From positions 1 to 29,940 of the forward strand of contig CAYZHV010000015.1 in the NCBI GenBank assembly GCA_964478055.1: a DNA stretch of 29,940 nt, given 5' to 3'. Below, in pieces: positions 21,088-29,160 of the stretch (position 1 is its first letter; each line of letters opens with the position of its first letter). Position numbers and translations under genes: made by a program. This DNA comes from CAYZHV01 sp964478055 (GTDB lineage Bacteria > Spirochaetota > Spirochaetia > DSM-27196 > Alkalispirochaetaceae). Below the pieces are notes generated by a model. The model did not search any database, had not been told where the DNA came from, and saw nothing but the letters and a program-made list of their open reading frames with translations.

Positions 21088-22116
21088 ATGATATACCAAG
21101 CAGAACAATCTCGTTACAAGAGCATGAAGTACAACCGAAGTGGACGCTCGGGGCTCCAGCTCCCGGCAATCTCCCTCGGGCTCTGGCACAACTTTGGCGG
21201 GGACACACCCCTGGAGGACGCCCGGGGGATGCTTCGCAAAGCCTTTGACCTCGGCATTATCCATATGGATCTGGCCAACAACTACGGCCCGCCCGCGGGC
21301 TCCGCGGAGGAAAACTTCGGTAAGATCTTTGCCCAGGATTTCAAGCCCTATAGGGATGAGATGGTTATTTCCACCAAGGCCGGGTACTACATGTGGCCCG
21401 GTCCCTACGGTGACTGGGGCTCCCGAAAATACCTTCTCGCGAGCCTCGACCAGAGTTTAAAGCGCATGGGGCTCGAGTACGTGGACGTCTTCTACTCGCA
21501 CCGTTTCGATCCCAACACACCCCTGGAGGAGACCATGGGCGCTCTGGACACCGCCGTGCGGCAGGGCAAGGCGCTCTACGCCGGCATCTCCTCCTACTCC
21601 GCCGAGAAAACCCGGGAAGCGGTTAAGATTCTCCGGGATCTCGGAACGCCGTTGACGATTCACCAGCCCTCCTACTCCATGCTCAATCGCTGGGTCGAGG
21701 AGGGGCTGCTGGAGACTCTGTCGGACGAGGGTGTCGGGTGTATCGCCTTCTCCCCCCTCGCTCAGGGTATGCTAACGGATAAGTATCTCGGTGGTGTGCC
21801 AGAGGAGTCCCGGGCGGGTAAGAAGGGGACCTTCCTCTCTCAGAAACTCCTAACCAAGGAGAATCTCGACCGCATTAACGCTCTCAACGAGATTGCCCAA
21901 CGGCGGGGCCAGAGTCTCGCGCAAATGGCTCTTGCCTGGGTGCTTCGCCGTCCGGAAGTGACGTCTGTCCTCATCGGGGCGAGCCGGCCGGAGCAAATCG
22001 AAGAGAACGTAGGCATCCTCCAGAAACTCGACTTCTCCGAAGATGAGCTCAAGGAGATCGACAAGTACGCCAAGGAGGGTGGAATCAACCTCTGGGCGCA
22101 GTCGAGCGCCTACTAA
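21088..22116 (+). CDS. YghZ-type aldo/keto reductase (L-glyceraldehyde 3-phosphate reductase-like)
   Basis: NADPH-dependent reductase closely resembling E. coli YghZ (Gpr), which reduces L-glyceraldehyde 3-phosphate and helps detoxify methylglyoxal. Nearly every segment can be laid on YghZ: LPAISLGLWHNFG, DLANNYGPPAGSAEENFG, STKAGYYMWPGPYG, SRKYLLASLDQSLKRMGLEY, IHQPSYSMLNRW, VGCIAFSPLAQGML, VLIGASRPEQIEENV and the NLWAQSS end. The catalytic tetrad is Asp61, Tyr66, Lys97 and His138. The ATG at 21088 was chosen because the 13-residue lead MIYQAEQSRYKSM matches the length of the E. coli N-terminus. Related channel beta-subunit proteins (KvAP-beta type) share the fold. Stop shared with the convergent kinase gene (CTAA). 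Confidence 0.93.
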   Translation: MIYQAEQSRYKSMKYNRSGRSGLQLPAISLGLWHNFGGDTPLEDARGMLRKAFDLGIIHMDLANNYGPPAGSAEENFGKIFAQDFKPYRDEMVISTKAGYYMWPGPYGDWGSRKYLLASLDQSLKRMGLEYVDVFYSHRFDPNTPLEETMGALDTAVRQGKALYAGISSYSAEKTREAVKILRDLGTPLTIHQPSYSMLNRWVEEGLLETLSDEGVGCIAFSPLAQGMLTDKYLGGVPEESRAGKKGTFLSQKLLTKENLDRINALNEIAQRRGQSLAQMALAWVLRRPEVTSVLIGASRPEQIEENVGILQKLDFSEDELKEIDKYAKEGGINLWAQSSAY

Positions 22117-23918
22117 GTCTCTTCCAGGGGAGTGGGAGGCTTGTAGGCCGCTGTGATAGTCACCGTGGCGCCTCCGCTTCCCGCTTCCTTCTCGATCGTT
22201 CCCTGAAGCTGCTCCGCAAGAGCGAAGGTAATGAGAAACCCGAGGCTCTCGGGGTTCTGTAGAGACCGCTCCGAGAAACCCGGTCCGTTGTCCTCGAACT
22301 GCAGCCTCAGCCGCTCCTCATCGACAGTCCAGGCTATTCTTAGCTTAGGCCGGTCCGTAACCGGAACAACGTGGCGGGCAACGTTTGCCACCAGCTCTCG
22401 GGTAATGAGACCGAGGGGTATCGCCTGGTCAAGGGCGATGTCGAAGGGTTCTCCCTCGAACTCTATGACGAGGCGAGGGTCCTCGGCCCTGGCCAGCTGC
22501 ACGACGTTCCGCAGAAGGGCCGAGCCGTCGAGACGGTCTAGTTGTCGGTACTCATAGAGGTGCGCGTAGACCGAGGCGATTACCCGGATTCTGTTTTCCA
22601 TTTCTTCAGTGGCTCTTCTCACTTCTCCTTCGGGAAAGCTGGAAAACCGAAGACGGAGCATGCTGATAATAAGCTGCACCGAGTTCTTTACCCGGTGGTG
22701 AATCTCCCGGATCAGCGCCTCCCGTTCTGCCACGGCTCGCCGAAGCTGATTTTCCGCCAGATGACGTCGATGGACGTTCGTGGCAATGCAGCGTAGACCG
22801 ATGAAGTTCCCCGGGTCGTCCCGCAACGGTGCTACCCGGATAAGACTCCAACTGGGCTCCCCGTGCTTCGTCGGGAGTGGCCGCTCCATTGTAAAGCTCT
22901 CACCTCGCCCGCACGTCCGGTACGCCTCCTCGAGTATCTCCCAAAGCTCTTCCTCATCCTTCGCTCCGAAGAGGCGTTTCGGTCCGGAGGCGTAGTACTC
23001 GCCGGCGGAGAAGCCGGTGAAATGAGACTCCGCGGGGTTTACGTAGGTGACGGTGCCTTCGGTGTCCAGGGTCCAGAGCAGGTCCGAGGTACTCTCTACG
23101 ATGGCACGATACCCTCGTTCGCTTCTGCTCAGGGCTTCGCTAAAAGCGTGCTCCGCGGTGACGTCGGTGAGGAAGATCAGAAATCGTCGTCGCGGCTGAT
23201 CATCGAGAAGCAGGATTTCGCCTCGGGCTATCACCTCACCACCCTGGAGCTTGAGGGTTGTCCTGCGCACACCGCCCTCGGCGGCGAGGCGTTCAAGAAG
23301 ATCCTCGGAGAAGCGGCCTTCCTCCCTTTCGACGTGCGGCAGCACAGGTTGCCCCAGTAGTTCCTCCTCCGGAACTCCAAGGAGGGTGAGGGCGGACTGA
23401 TTGCCGTAGAGCACCAGACCCTCGGAATCGATCGCTAAAACGCCCTGACTCATTCTATTGAGGATCAGCTGCAAATCCCTGCGCTGCTCCAGCAGCTCTG
23501 AGGTGATTTTCCTTGCCCGGACCGCCTCATACCGGAGCACCTCTTCTTTCGCGCCGGCTTTCTCTTCTATCGTTCTCAGGAGTATTGGAGCGGTCTCCTC
23601 CACCGGTCCCTTCGCTATTAGTACATCGATATACCCATGGGCCGGGCCGCCGCTCTGCTCGAGAGCCGCCGCCGAGAGAGCGACAATGAAGAGCTTGTCC
23701 GTGGCGTACCGGTGGCGAATGAGCCGAGCGAGGCGGTCTCCGTCGATAAAGGGCATTACCAGATCGGTGACCAGGACGTCGAAGATCTGCCGGTCCAGGG
23801 CGGCCAGGGCGTGGACACCGTCGGTAACGCCGGTTACCTCATGTCCCTGGTCTTCGAGGAGCGATACGTAGAGCTCCAGAGAATCTCTGTCGTCATCAAC
23901 AAAGAGTATGCGTGCCAC
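22113..23918 (-). CDS. Soluble REC-PAS-PAS-HisKA_2 hybrid sensor kinase
   Basis: 601-aa signalling protein without membrane segments. A receiver domain leads (residues 1-120; FVDDD at 6-10, phospho-acceptor Asp52 in VTDLVMP, Lys103). A coiled linker and two PAS domains follow (about 145-255 and 265-385; the second shows ESTSDLLWTLDTEGTVTYVNPA). Then comes a HisKA_2 dimerisation region with REIHHRVKNSVQ (likely phosphohistidine His407) and a HATPase_c domain with ELVANVARH, FEDNGPGF and SLGFLI. Having the receiver in front means the kinase is itself controlled by phosphorylation from another kinase, as in phosphorelays. Kinases of the HisKA_2 type often act in light, redox or stress pathways. 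Its output partner is not in the window. Start GTG at 23918; no good ribosome site. Confidence 0.92.
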   Translation of the reverse strand: MARILFVDDDRDSLELYVSLLEDQGHEVTGVTDGVHALAALDRQIFDVLVTDLVMPFIDGDRLARLIRHRYATDKLFIVALSAAALEQSGGPAHGYIDVLIAKGPVEETAPILLRTIEEKAGAKEEVLRYEAVRARKITSELLEQRRDLQLILNRMSQGVLAIDSEGLVLYGNQSALTLLGVPEEELLGQPVLPHVEREEGRFSEDLLERLAAEGGVRRTTLKLQGGEVIARGEILLLDDQPRRRFLIFLTDVTAEHAFSEALSRSERGYRAIVESTSDLLWTLDTEGTVTYVNPAESHFTGFSAGEYYASGPKRLFGAKDEEELWEILEEAYRTCGRGESFTMERPLPTKHGEPSWSLIRVAPLRDDPGNFIGLRCIATNVHRRHLAENQLRRAVAEREALIREIHHRVKNSVQLIISMLRLRFSSFPEGEVRRATEEMENRIRVIASVYAHLYEYRQLDRLDGSALLRNVVQLARAEDPRLVIEFEGEPFDIALDQAIPLGLITRELVANVARHVVPVTDRPKLRIAWTVDEERLRLQFEDNGPGFSERSLQNPESLGFLITFALAEQLQGTIEKEAGSGGATVTITAAYKPPTPLEET

Positions 23919-23949
23919 GTGTAGGCCGAAACTACCTCTATTTGATTCT

Positions 23950-23976
23950 TTTTGCCAACCGGTGAAGGTTGCAAAA
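23950..23976. promoter_or_regulatory. Imperfect inverted repeat between kinase and Nudix genes
   Basis: TTTTGCCAACC (23950-23960) and GGTTGCAAAA (23967-23976) pair with one unpaired C and a 6-nt loop, in the 101-nt divergent gap. It could be an operator for either gene. Its TTGCCAAC half also occurs in the palindrome upstream of Hsp33. Confidence 0.35.
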
Positions 23977-24019
23977 GCGATCGGAGACCGGTAGGGTCCT
24001 CTCTATGTCGAGGGTCAGT

Positions 24020-24574
24020 ATGTCGGGGATCAGTGAGTTAGAGCGAGCGCTCAGTGAATATCGCGCGGAGCAGCCAGAGGAGCAAGGGATTGCGGACCGG
24101 TTTCTGGCGCTCCTCCGGGAGGGCCATCTCGCCTTTACCCGGGACCGAAAAGCAGGCCACCTTACCGCCTCGGGCTGGGTGGTTGACGCCCCGGGGCGTC
24201 GGATCCTTCTCGTACACCACAGAAAGCTCGATAAGTGGCTCCAGCCGGGGGGACACGCCGACGGTGATACGGATCTCCTCCGGGTGGCTCAGAAAGAGGT
24301 CCTGGAAGAGACCGGCCTGGAAACGGAGCCGCTGAAGGGGGGAGGGATCTTCGACCTGGACATTCATCCCATACCGCCTCGGGGAGAGCTCCCGGGGCAC
24401 TACCACTTCGACGTCCGCTTTCTACTCAGCGCCCCGGAGGGGGCGGAACCCGAGGGCAACGACGAGACCCACGAGGCTCGCTGGGTCTCCTTGGATGAGC
24501 TCGAGGCGGTTACCAGAGAGATCTCAATTCTACGAATGAGGGAAAAGTGCCGTTGTTGCCTGCCGCCGTGGTGA
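24020..24574 (+). CDS. Nudix hydrolase
   Basis: Hydrolase of nucleoside diphosphates linked to another group X. The 184-aa product has the Nudix box in QPGGHADGDTDLLRVAQKEV followed by LEETGL (residues 75-100). The core KEVLEETG metal site is present; the first box glutamate appears as aspartate. Before it RILLVHHRKLDKWLQPGGH forms the leading strands, and after it are an FDLDIHPIPPRGELPGHYHF strand pair and HEARWVSLDEL, typical of the family. Substrate unknown. ATG 24020 is chosen because GAGGG lies 5 nt upstream; the earlier ATG at 24005 has no site. It ends in CRCCLPPW, with three cysteines close together, possibly a metal- or redox-sensitive tail. Six nt separate it from the convergent dehydrogenase gene. 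Confidence 0.88.
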   Translation: MSGISELERALSEYRAEQPEEQGIADRFLALLREGHLAFTRDRKAGHLTASGWVVDAPGRRILLVHHRKLDKWLQPGGHADGDTDLLRVAQKEVLEETGLETEPLKGGGIFDLDIHPIPPRGELPGHYHFDVRFLLSAPEGAEPEGNDETHEARWVSLDELEAVTREISILRMREKCRCCLPPW

Positions 24575-24580
24575 TTCTCG

Positions 24581-25387
24581 CTATTTCCCGTGCACCCGCG
24601 CACGAGATACCGCCCAGTCGACGAGGCCCGGAAAAAAGCGCTGTGCCCCTGCGAGAAGCTTACCCGGGGCGGTAAAAACCGCTCGCCGCTTTCGTCGACG
24701 AATCGCCTCGGCTATCGCTTCCGCTGCTTGCCCCTGCGTGTGCTGCCAGGATCGCGTAACCTTTATCTTTTCTCCTTCGGCGCTGAGAATCTCCTTCTCC
24801 GGGTCGTTCTCAGTGAATCCGAGATAGAAAACCCCGGCGTGGAGGCCCTTCGGTCCGAGCTCGGCGTTGAGAGACTCCGCCAGGGCTCGGAGGGCCATCT
24901 TGGTGGCGGAGTAGATCGAGACGTTCGGAAAACCGCGCAAACCCGCGGCGGAGGAGATGAAGGCTACGCTTCCCTGGCTTGAGGTGAGCGCCTCGAGGGC
25001 GGCGACGGTGGGTATTACCGATCCGAGGAGATTGACCTCGGTGATGTTTCGGGCTAACTCTTCGGAGAGTTTTCCGAAGGGGCCCCGCATGGAGAGGCCG
25101 GCGTTGTTTATCAGGACGTCCAGGCGCCCGTGAGCGTCGAGAGCCCTGGCAACGAGACGGTCCATGTCCGCCCGGGAGCTGACATCCCCGGCCTCGAAGG
25201 TAACCTCGCACCCCTCCCGGTAGAGCTCGTGGGTGGTGGCGCGGAGTTTCTCCGCGTTCCTTCCGTTCAGGACCACCTTGGCGCCCCGTTTTGCCAGTAG
25301 CCTGGCAGTCTCTCTGCCGATCCCCCGGCTCGATCCGGTGATGATTACGACTTTTCCGTTCCAGAAGGCGTCTCTTTTCTTGCTCAT
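24581..25387 (-). CDS. Short-chain dehydrogenase/reductase (SDR)
   Basis: NAD(P)H-dependent classical SDR, 268 aa. The dinucleotide site is TGSSRGIG (17-24), with NGRN after strand 2, which suggests NADPH. NNAG is at 94-97; the catalytic residues are Ser145 or Ser146 in FISSAAG and Tyr159/Lys163 in YSATK. The C-terminus (WAVSRARVHGK) carries a weakly amphipathic helix, as in the DHRS7-like and short acyl-chain reductase groups, which may touch the membrane. Substrate is not readable from sequence. The gene is divergent from the isoaspartate methyltransferase gene, with an 81-nt gap without a convincing promoter on either strand. Confidence 0.92.
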   Translation of the reverse strand: MSKKRDAFWNGKVVIITGSSRGIGRETARLLAKRGAKVVLNGRNAEKLRATTHELYREGCEVTFEAGDVSSRADMDRLVARALDAHGRLDVLINNAGLSMRGPFGKLSEELARNITEVNLLGSVIPTVAALEALTSSQGSVAFISSAAGLRGFPNVSIYSATKMALRALAESLNAELGPKGLHAGVFYLGFTENDPEKEILSAEGEKIKVTRSWQHTQGQAAEAIAEAIRRRKRRAVFTAPGKLLAGAQRFFPGLVDWAVSRARVHGK

Positions 25388-25468
25388 TAGAGAGAGTATC
25401 CCGGGGTAGGGAGTTTCGTGTCAAATGTGGACGAAAAGTGGGGAGGATGGAGTACCTTATAGAGGTAG

Positions 25469-26095
25469 ATGGGTGGCACGTCACTTAAACATACCCTCGA
25501 ACGAGAGGGAATCCGATCCGCGGCGGTACTCGGCGCCATAGAACGAGTTCCGAGAGAGCTCTTTGTGCCGGAAGAGCTGCGAGAGAGGGCGTACGTCAAC
25601 GCTCCTCTGCCCATTGGTGAGGGACAGACGATTAGTCAGCCCTACACCGTGGCGGTTATGCTCGAGCTCGCCGAGGTGGGCCCGGGAAAGCGTGTTCTGG
25701 AGATAGGCGCCGGCAGCGGCTACGCTGCGGCGTGCATCGCCGAGGCCGTCGGGGATTCCGGCACGGTTGTCGGAGTGGAGGTGAGAGCTCATCTCGCCGA
25801 ACAGGCGCGGAGGAATCTCCGTAGCGCGGGATACGATAGGGTCAAGATAGTCCATGGCGACGGCCGGCAAGGGTATGAGGCCGAGGCTCCCTACGACGCG
25901 ATTGTTGTCTCCGCGGAAGCCGCCGAGTTTCCTGAGAAGCTCGGGGCGCAGCTCGCCGAAGGGGGCTGCCTGGTTGTCCCCGTCCGCGCGGGGTTCGCGG
26001 CCATCATGCAACGGGTCGTTCGGAAGGGTGCGCATCTAGAACGGAGCGAGCACGGTGCGTTTAGCTTTGTGCCTCTTGTTGCTCCCCGGGAGTAG
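25469..26095 (+). CDS. pcm: Protein-L-isoaspartate O-methyltransferase
   Basis: Repairs age-damaged proteins by methylating L-isoaspartyl residues using S-adenosylmethionine. The 208-aa length is standard. The family signature GEGQTISQPYTVAVM is at 50-64, the AdoMet-binding VLEIGAGSGYAAA at 76-88, then VVGVEVR (motif with acidic residue), HGDGRQGY and YDAIVVSAEAAEFPEKL near 140-157, followed by GGCLVVPVR. ATG at 25469 has AGAGGT just before it. The 3' end overlaps the convergent marR gene by 35 nt. Confidence 0.93.
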   Translation: MGGTSLKHTLEREGIRSAAVLGAIERVPRELFVPEELRERAYVNAPLPIGEGQTISQPYTVAVMLELAEVGPGKRVLEIGAGSGYAAACIAEAVGDSGTVVGVEVRAHLAEQARRNLRSAGYDRVKIVHGDGRQGYEAEAPYDAIVVSAEAAEFPEKLGAQLAEGGCLVVPVRAGFAAIMQRVVRKGAHLERSEHGAFSFVPLVAPRE

Positions 26096-26597
26096 CCTGG
26101 GTGATTTCCGCGGCGTGAACCTCGTGGTCGGAGACTGATCCGAGGATCGGGTCTACCTTGAGATCCGTGGCGTCCATCATCGCCGCAATGCGCTGGATCG
26201 AGGAGAGAATGAGGCTCTGCTCCCACTCGGCCAGGGCGTTGAACCGCCGGAGGAACTCGTCCTGGAGAAAGTTCGGATTACTTTCGAGAACGTCATTTGC
26301 TTTGTCAGTTACATGGACGAGAACCCGCCGTCTGTCTTCAGAGCTCCGATCTCGAATAACGAACCCACGCTGTTCCAATCTATCCAATATACTGGTGACA
26401 GTCGCCTGACTGAGACTCACTCCCCGGGCGACCGCGCCAATGGAGACAGGCCCCTTGGAGGATATCTCTTTGATTACAACGAGTTGAGGACCGGTAAGTC
26501 CGAACTCTTTGGAGAGCTTTCGAGAGTGAATGTCGATGGCTCGAATAATTTTGCGGAGAGTTTCGAGTACCTCAACGCTCAAGTCTCGATCTGACAT
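26061..26597 (-). CDS. MarR-family transcriptional regulator
   Basis: Dimeric winged-helix repressor, 178 aa. Dimer helices flank the DNA-binding core FGLTGPQLVVIKEISSKGPV, SIGAVARGVSLSQATVTSIL (recognition helix), DRLEQRGFVIRDRSSEDRRR (wing with the family D-R-R-x-x motif) and VLVHVTDKA. A 30-residue polar tail follows. Start MSDRD at 26597 is preferred because AAGGGG lies upstream and homologues begin there; the longer frame has a Cys-rich lead running into the promoter. MarR proteins usually sense small phenolic, redox or drug ligands and repress their own gene. The near-palindrome over its -10 box supports self-control. No obvious target operon other than itself is adjacent. Confidence 0.9.
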   Translation of the reverse strand: MSDRDLSVEVLETLRKIIRAIDIHSRKLSKEFGLTGPQLVVIKEISSKGPVSIGAVARGVSLSQATVTSILDRLEQRGFVIRDRSSEDRRRVLVHVTDKANDVLESNPNFLQDEFLRRFNALAEWEQSLILSSIQRIAAMMDATDLKVDPILGSVSDHEVHAAEITQATPGEQQEAQS

Positions 26598-26618
26598 CTG
26601 ACGTAACCCCTTGGCGGC

Positions 26619-26639
26619 ATTGTAGCAAAGATTTGTTAC
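26619..26639 (-). promoter_or_regulatory. marR promoter (extended -10) with overlapping operator
   Basis: On the minus strand TGCTACAAT is an extended -10 element 21 nt before the ATG. Overlapping it, GTAACAAA-TC-TTTGCTAC (26622-26639) is an 18-bp palindrome with one mismatched pair, the usual size of MarR operators. Binding there would block RNA polymerase, giving negative feedback. Confidence 0.55.
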
Positions 26640-26653
26640 CAATGCACAGAAAA

Positions 26654-26684
26654 ACTTTGTGGAAGAAAAGTTACAACACAAAGT
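26654..26684. promoter_or_regulatory. Perfect 8-bp inverted repeat upstream of marR
   Basis: ACTTTGTG (26654-26661) and CACAAAGT (26677-26684) are exact inverted copies 15 nt apart (23 bp centre to centre, about two helical turns). It lies 57-87 nt before the marR start and could be a second operator or a hairpin. The rest of the 261-nt marR/DUF1820 gap shows only the terminator listed separately. Confidence 0.45.
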
Positions 26685-26760
26685 ATCTGTTCGGCAAGGG
26701 TATTCTCGAAATTTGTAAAATAACTCCTCCGTTAAGGTAGCAGTCCCAGGAATGGTTCAT

Positions 26761-26791
26761 GCAAAAAGAGGGAAACGGCTCCTAGAAGCCG
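26761..26791 (-). terminator. Likely intrinsic terminator of the cstA operon
   Basis: CGGCT (26776-26780) pairs with AGCCG (26787-26791) around a 6-nt loop; on the minus strand the stem is followed by TTTCCCTCTTTTT. The stem is short, but the T-rich tail and position about 70 nt after the last gene fit termination. Confidence 0.45.
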
Positions 26792-26858
26792 ATTTCTTGC
26801 AGGGCGAGTCTATTTAACCGGGGCGAAAATATATTGGCGTGTAAGCAATTCGAGAGGG

Positions 26859-27188
26859 CTAGGAGTCGGAAGGCTCTCCCTCATCCTCTGACTCTTCCTC
26901 TTCTTCGCCGGTGACAAGGGAGAAGGGGATCACCTTTCCCTCTTTCTCCACCTTGTTCTCGTCGAGTTCTTCGATGAGTGCGACGCTTTGAAAAGGGATC
27001 ATCAGGTGTTCCGCCTCTCCGAACTCATGACGAAGCTCATCCTCGGAGGGGTCGATAATGAGGTGGCTTCCCTTGCTAAAGATCAGTCCCTTTATCGAGA
27101 CGAAGTAGGGGTGGGTCATGTCGAGCTCCCGAGCCCGGAGTACCCGATCTTTTTTCTTCCAGCTGAAGTGAATGCGATAGAGTGACAC
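26859..27188 (-). CDS. DUF1820-family small protein
   Basis: 109 aa. The sequence LYRIHFSWKKKDRVLRAREL, then IKGLIFSKG, LIIDPSEDELRHEFG and LMIPFQSVALIEELDE follows the DUF1820 pattern (IYRVxFxNQxxVYExYAR..., VVDPxExxLKxEF, IPMHxIIRIDEV), a family of unknown function widespread in proteobacteria. The C-terminus is a run of Glu/Asp/Ser, probably disordered. Start GTG at 27188. It is the last gene of the cstA operon, 33 nt after its neighbour. Function unknown; the link to CstA is by position only. Confidence 0.75.
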   Translation of the reverse strand: MSLYRIHFSWKKKDRVLRARELDMTHPYFVSIKGLIFSKGSHLIIDPSEDELRHEFGEAEHLMIPFQSVALIEELDENKVEKEGKVIPFSLVTGEEEEESEDEGEPSDS

Positions 27189-27221
27189 TGTCGGGAGAAT
27201 AGCCTTTAACCGGGGTCTCTG

Positions 27222-27905
27222 TCAGCCCTCTGCGCTCTTGTTTAGGAGCTCGTGGAACCAGTCGTAGACCGGCCTGACAACAGCATCCACGCTGCCGATC
27301 CTGGGGATCATGAAGAGAAAGATTCGCTCCCGTTCCGGCACAAGGGCGAGGTGGCGCAGGGTCTTTGGCTCCCCGAGGCGCTCTTTGCAGTCCAGCAGTG
27401 CCTGCTTCACCTTCTCGTCCTCGTAGTAGAGGGTGAACTGGAGGCCGCCCCAAGTGAGTTTTTCTTGTTCGAGAGAATCCTCGTTCTCGATACGGGCCCC
27501 GGGAAGCCGGGCGTACCGTTTTTCGATAAGGTGGCCTTCTTTCAAGGTGCCGAAGCTCTTCCTGGATAGTTCGAAGTTGAGGAAGAGGCGATCAAACTTT
27601 CGGGTGAGGAAGGAGAAAGGGTACCAGAGCCAGGACTGTCGCGGCATGAGCGTGATCGTAACGTCCGCCCTACGGATTGCCGCGTTCTTGTTGGGTAGAA
27701 AGTTCGCGTGGTAGCCGCTCAGTCCCCCAATGTTAGTGTACTTCTGATCTCTCGGCTTCAGAATCGAAATCAGATCGTCGAAGGCTCTAAGAAAGATCCG
27801 TCGATTTCTTCTGCGACCCCAGGTGTAGCCGAGGCTGAGAAGTATAGTGACGGCGATGAAGAGGTAGAAAATCGGCTGGGTGGTGACTTGCTCATTGCCG
27901 AACAC
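27222..27905 (-). CDS. Membrane-anchored protein of unknown function
   Basis: 227 aa that I do not recognise. One membrane helix lies at 11-29 (PIFYLFIAVTILLSLGYTW), followed directly by the basic RRRNRR, so the remaining 195 residues should face the cytoplasm. That part has DDLISILKPRDQKYTNIGGL and YHANFLPNKNAAIRRADVTI, then a W/F/L-rich patch (WLWYPFSFL) that might lie on the membrane, and a helical C-terminus. The GTG start at 27905 has AGGAG 6 nt before it. It sits 14 nt behind the ArsA-type ATPase gene, and could be its membrane partner. Confidence 0.7.
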   Translation of the reverse strand: MFGNEQVTTQPIFYLFIAVTILLSLGYTWGRRRNRRIFLRAFDDLISILKPRDQKYTNIGGLSGYHANFLPNKNAAIRRADVTITLMPRQSWLWYPFSFLTRKFDRLFLNFELSRKSFGTLKEGHLIEKRYARLPGARIENEDSLEQEKLTWGGLQFTLYYEDEKVKQALLDCKERLGEPKTLRHLALVPERERIFLFMIPRIGSVDAVVRPVYDWFHELLNKSAEG

Positions 27906-27919
27906 AGTTGTCTCCTTTC

Positions 27920-28837
27920 CTAGATGAACGCTTTCGTGAGGTCGTGATCGAGCTTGTAGCTCTCCTTGTAGGACGCAGCGACCCGGGGAACCCGGTCGAG
28001 AAAGACGTCACTTCGTCCTCTGAGGAGCTCCTTCTCCATTTCCTGGGCAACATCTTCCAGGGAGGGCTCATATTTGTTGTTGAAGACCGCCCGCAGGGGA
28101 AGCTCGAGGTCTTTGAGGCCCACCAGGATTCGCTGAGACTCCCGTAGGGAGAGATAGTCTGGATTGAGGACCACGGCTATGGAGCTGTCCTGGCTCTCAA
28201 TGGTCTTGCTCAGGGCAACATACCGTTTAAAGAGCTCTCTGAGCTTTTTCATCACCGAGTCGTCTTCTTCCTTGTAGGCGAGTCTTATGCCCTGTTCCTG
28301 GTACTGCCCGGTTATGTTGTGCACCGTGTGCCGCTTTGCAAGGATGTCTTTTCGGATCCGGGTAAGCCTGTCCACCCAGGTGATCGTTATCCGAGGAAGG
28401 GCAAGAATCCGCAGAGTGAGCCCGGTGGGTGGCGTGTCGAAGACGATGTAGTCGAACTCCGTCTCCTTGCGCAGGAGCTCTTCCATGGCGGTAAGGGCGG
28501 CGTACTCCTCCACCCCCGGGGCGTGTTTGAGTACCTTGAAGTAGAGGTCGAGATTAAAGGCTCGGGTGTAGCTGTACACTTCGGTGAGGATGTCGGTGTT
28601 CTGCTTTACGTAGTCGCTCGCCGCTTCCTCGAGGTTTGCTTCCTGAAGGTAGAGGTTCGGGGTGAACTTCTTTTTCTTGTGGCTCAGCTTGAGGCCGAAG
28701 ATGTCTCCGAGATTGTGGGCCGGGTCAAAGGAGACCGTGAGAACCTTGTATCCCTTCTCGGCCAACTGCCATGAGGTTGCCGCCGAGAGGGTGGACTTGC
28801 CAACACCGCCTTTGCCGGTGAAGAAGAGAGTCTTCAT
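27920..28837 (-). CDS. ArsA/Get3-family ATPase
   Basis: Cytosolic dimeric P-loop ATPase of the ArsA/Get3/TRC40 group, 305 aa. Clear motifs are GKGGVGKST (8-16), switch I DPAHNLGD (38-45) and switch II DTPPTGLTLRIL (134-145), which are the family signatures. I find no cysteine anywhere in the protein, so neither arsenite binding (ArsA) nor the Get3 zinc CxxC is possible. The middle (about 60-115 and 165-215) is rich in helices, where Get3 carries its client-binding groove; a role in handling membrane proteins is plausible, not shown. No arsenic genes are near. It is 19 nt after the small gene that follows cstA. Confidence 0.9.
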   Translation of the reverse strand: MKTLFFTGKGGVGKSTLSAATSWQLAEKGYKVLTVSFDPAHNLGDIFGLKLSHKKKKFTPNLYLQEANLEEAASDYVKQNTDILTEVYSYTRAFNLDLYFKVLKHAPGVEEYAALTAMEELLRKETEFDYIVFDTPPTGLTLRILALPRITITWVDRLTRIRKDILAKRHTVHNITGQYQEQGIRLAYKEEDDSVMKKLRELFKRYVALSKTIESQDSSIAVVLNPDYLSLRESQRILVGLKDLELPLRAVFNNKYEPSLEDVAQEMEKELLRGRSDVFLDRVPRVAASYKESYKLDHDLTKAFI

Positions 28838-28856
28838 CAGAATGTCCCCTTATGCC

Positions 28857-29156
28857 CTAATTGATATCCAGTGCGCCGGCGAGCTCAGCGAGAGCGTCCG
28901 ACGCGTTCTCCGCCCGGCGGTTGAGCACCTTGAGCTCATGCTCCAGGTGCGGCAGGAGCTCGGCGGAGAGAAACGAAGGGGGCGCTGGGAGCCCGGTAAA
29001 GGCTCCCATAAGGAGCAGGACAAACATGTTTTCCAGCTCCCGCGCCTCGAAGGCGGTAAGGGCTACCACCTTCTCTCGGTGCGTTTGACCCATGGTCCTG
29101 AAGACGCTCATGAAGAGTTTCTTTACTGCAGTGACCATGGATCGAAACGCTGCCAT
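28857..29156 (-). CDS. Small CstA-linked protein, cory-CC-star-like
   Basis: 99 aa, helical. The core ARELENMFVLLLMGAFTGLP followed by APPSFLSAELLPHLEHEL resembles the cory-CC-star family (D-L-F-M-L-L-V-F-x-x-x-L-G-x-P-N-P-x-x-Y-Y-x-x-E-L-L-P), small proteins I recall next to CstA or ArsA-type ATPase genes in actinobacteria. The C-terminal double cysteine that names that family is missing here: this one ends LDIN. The hydrophobic stretch at 43-60 is too short and mixed for a sure membrane helix. ATG is 4 nt after the cstA stop with AAGGGG upstream, so it is translated with cstA. Assignment is from memory of the motif and is moderate. Confidence 0.6.
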   Translation of the reverse strand: MAAFRSMVTAVKKLFMSVFRTMGQTHREKVVALTAFEARELENMFVLLLMGAFTGLPAPPSFLSAELLPHLEHELKVLNRRAENASDALAELAGALDIN

Positions 29157-29160
29157 ATGC

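Noticed and set aside
26752..26817. 21-codon frame between marR and the DUF1820 gene
   Set aside because: AGGA is too close to the ATG and the frame runs through the likely terminator hairpin; chance is more probable.
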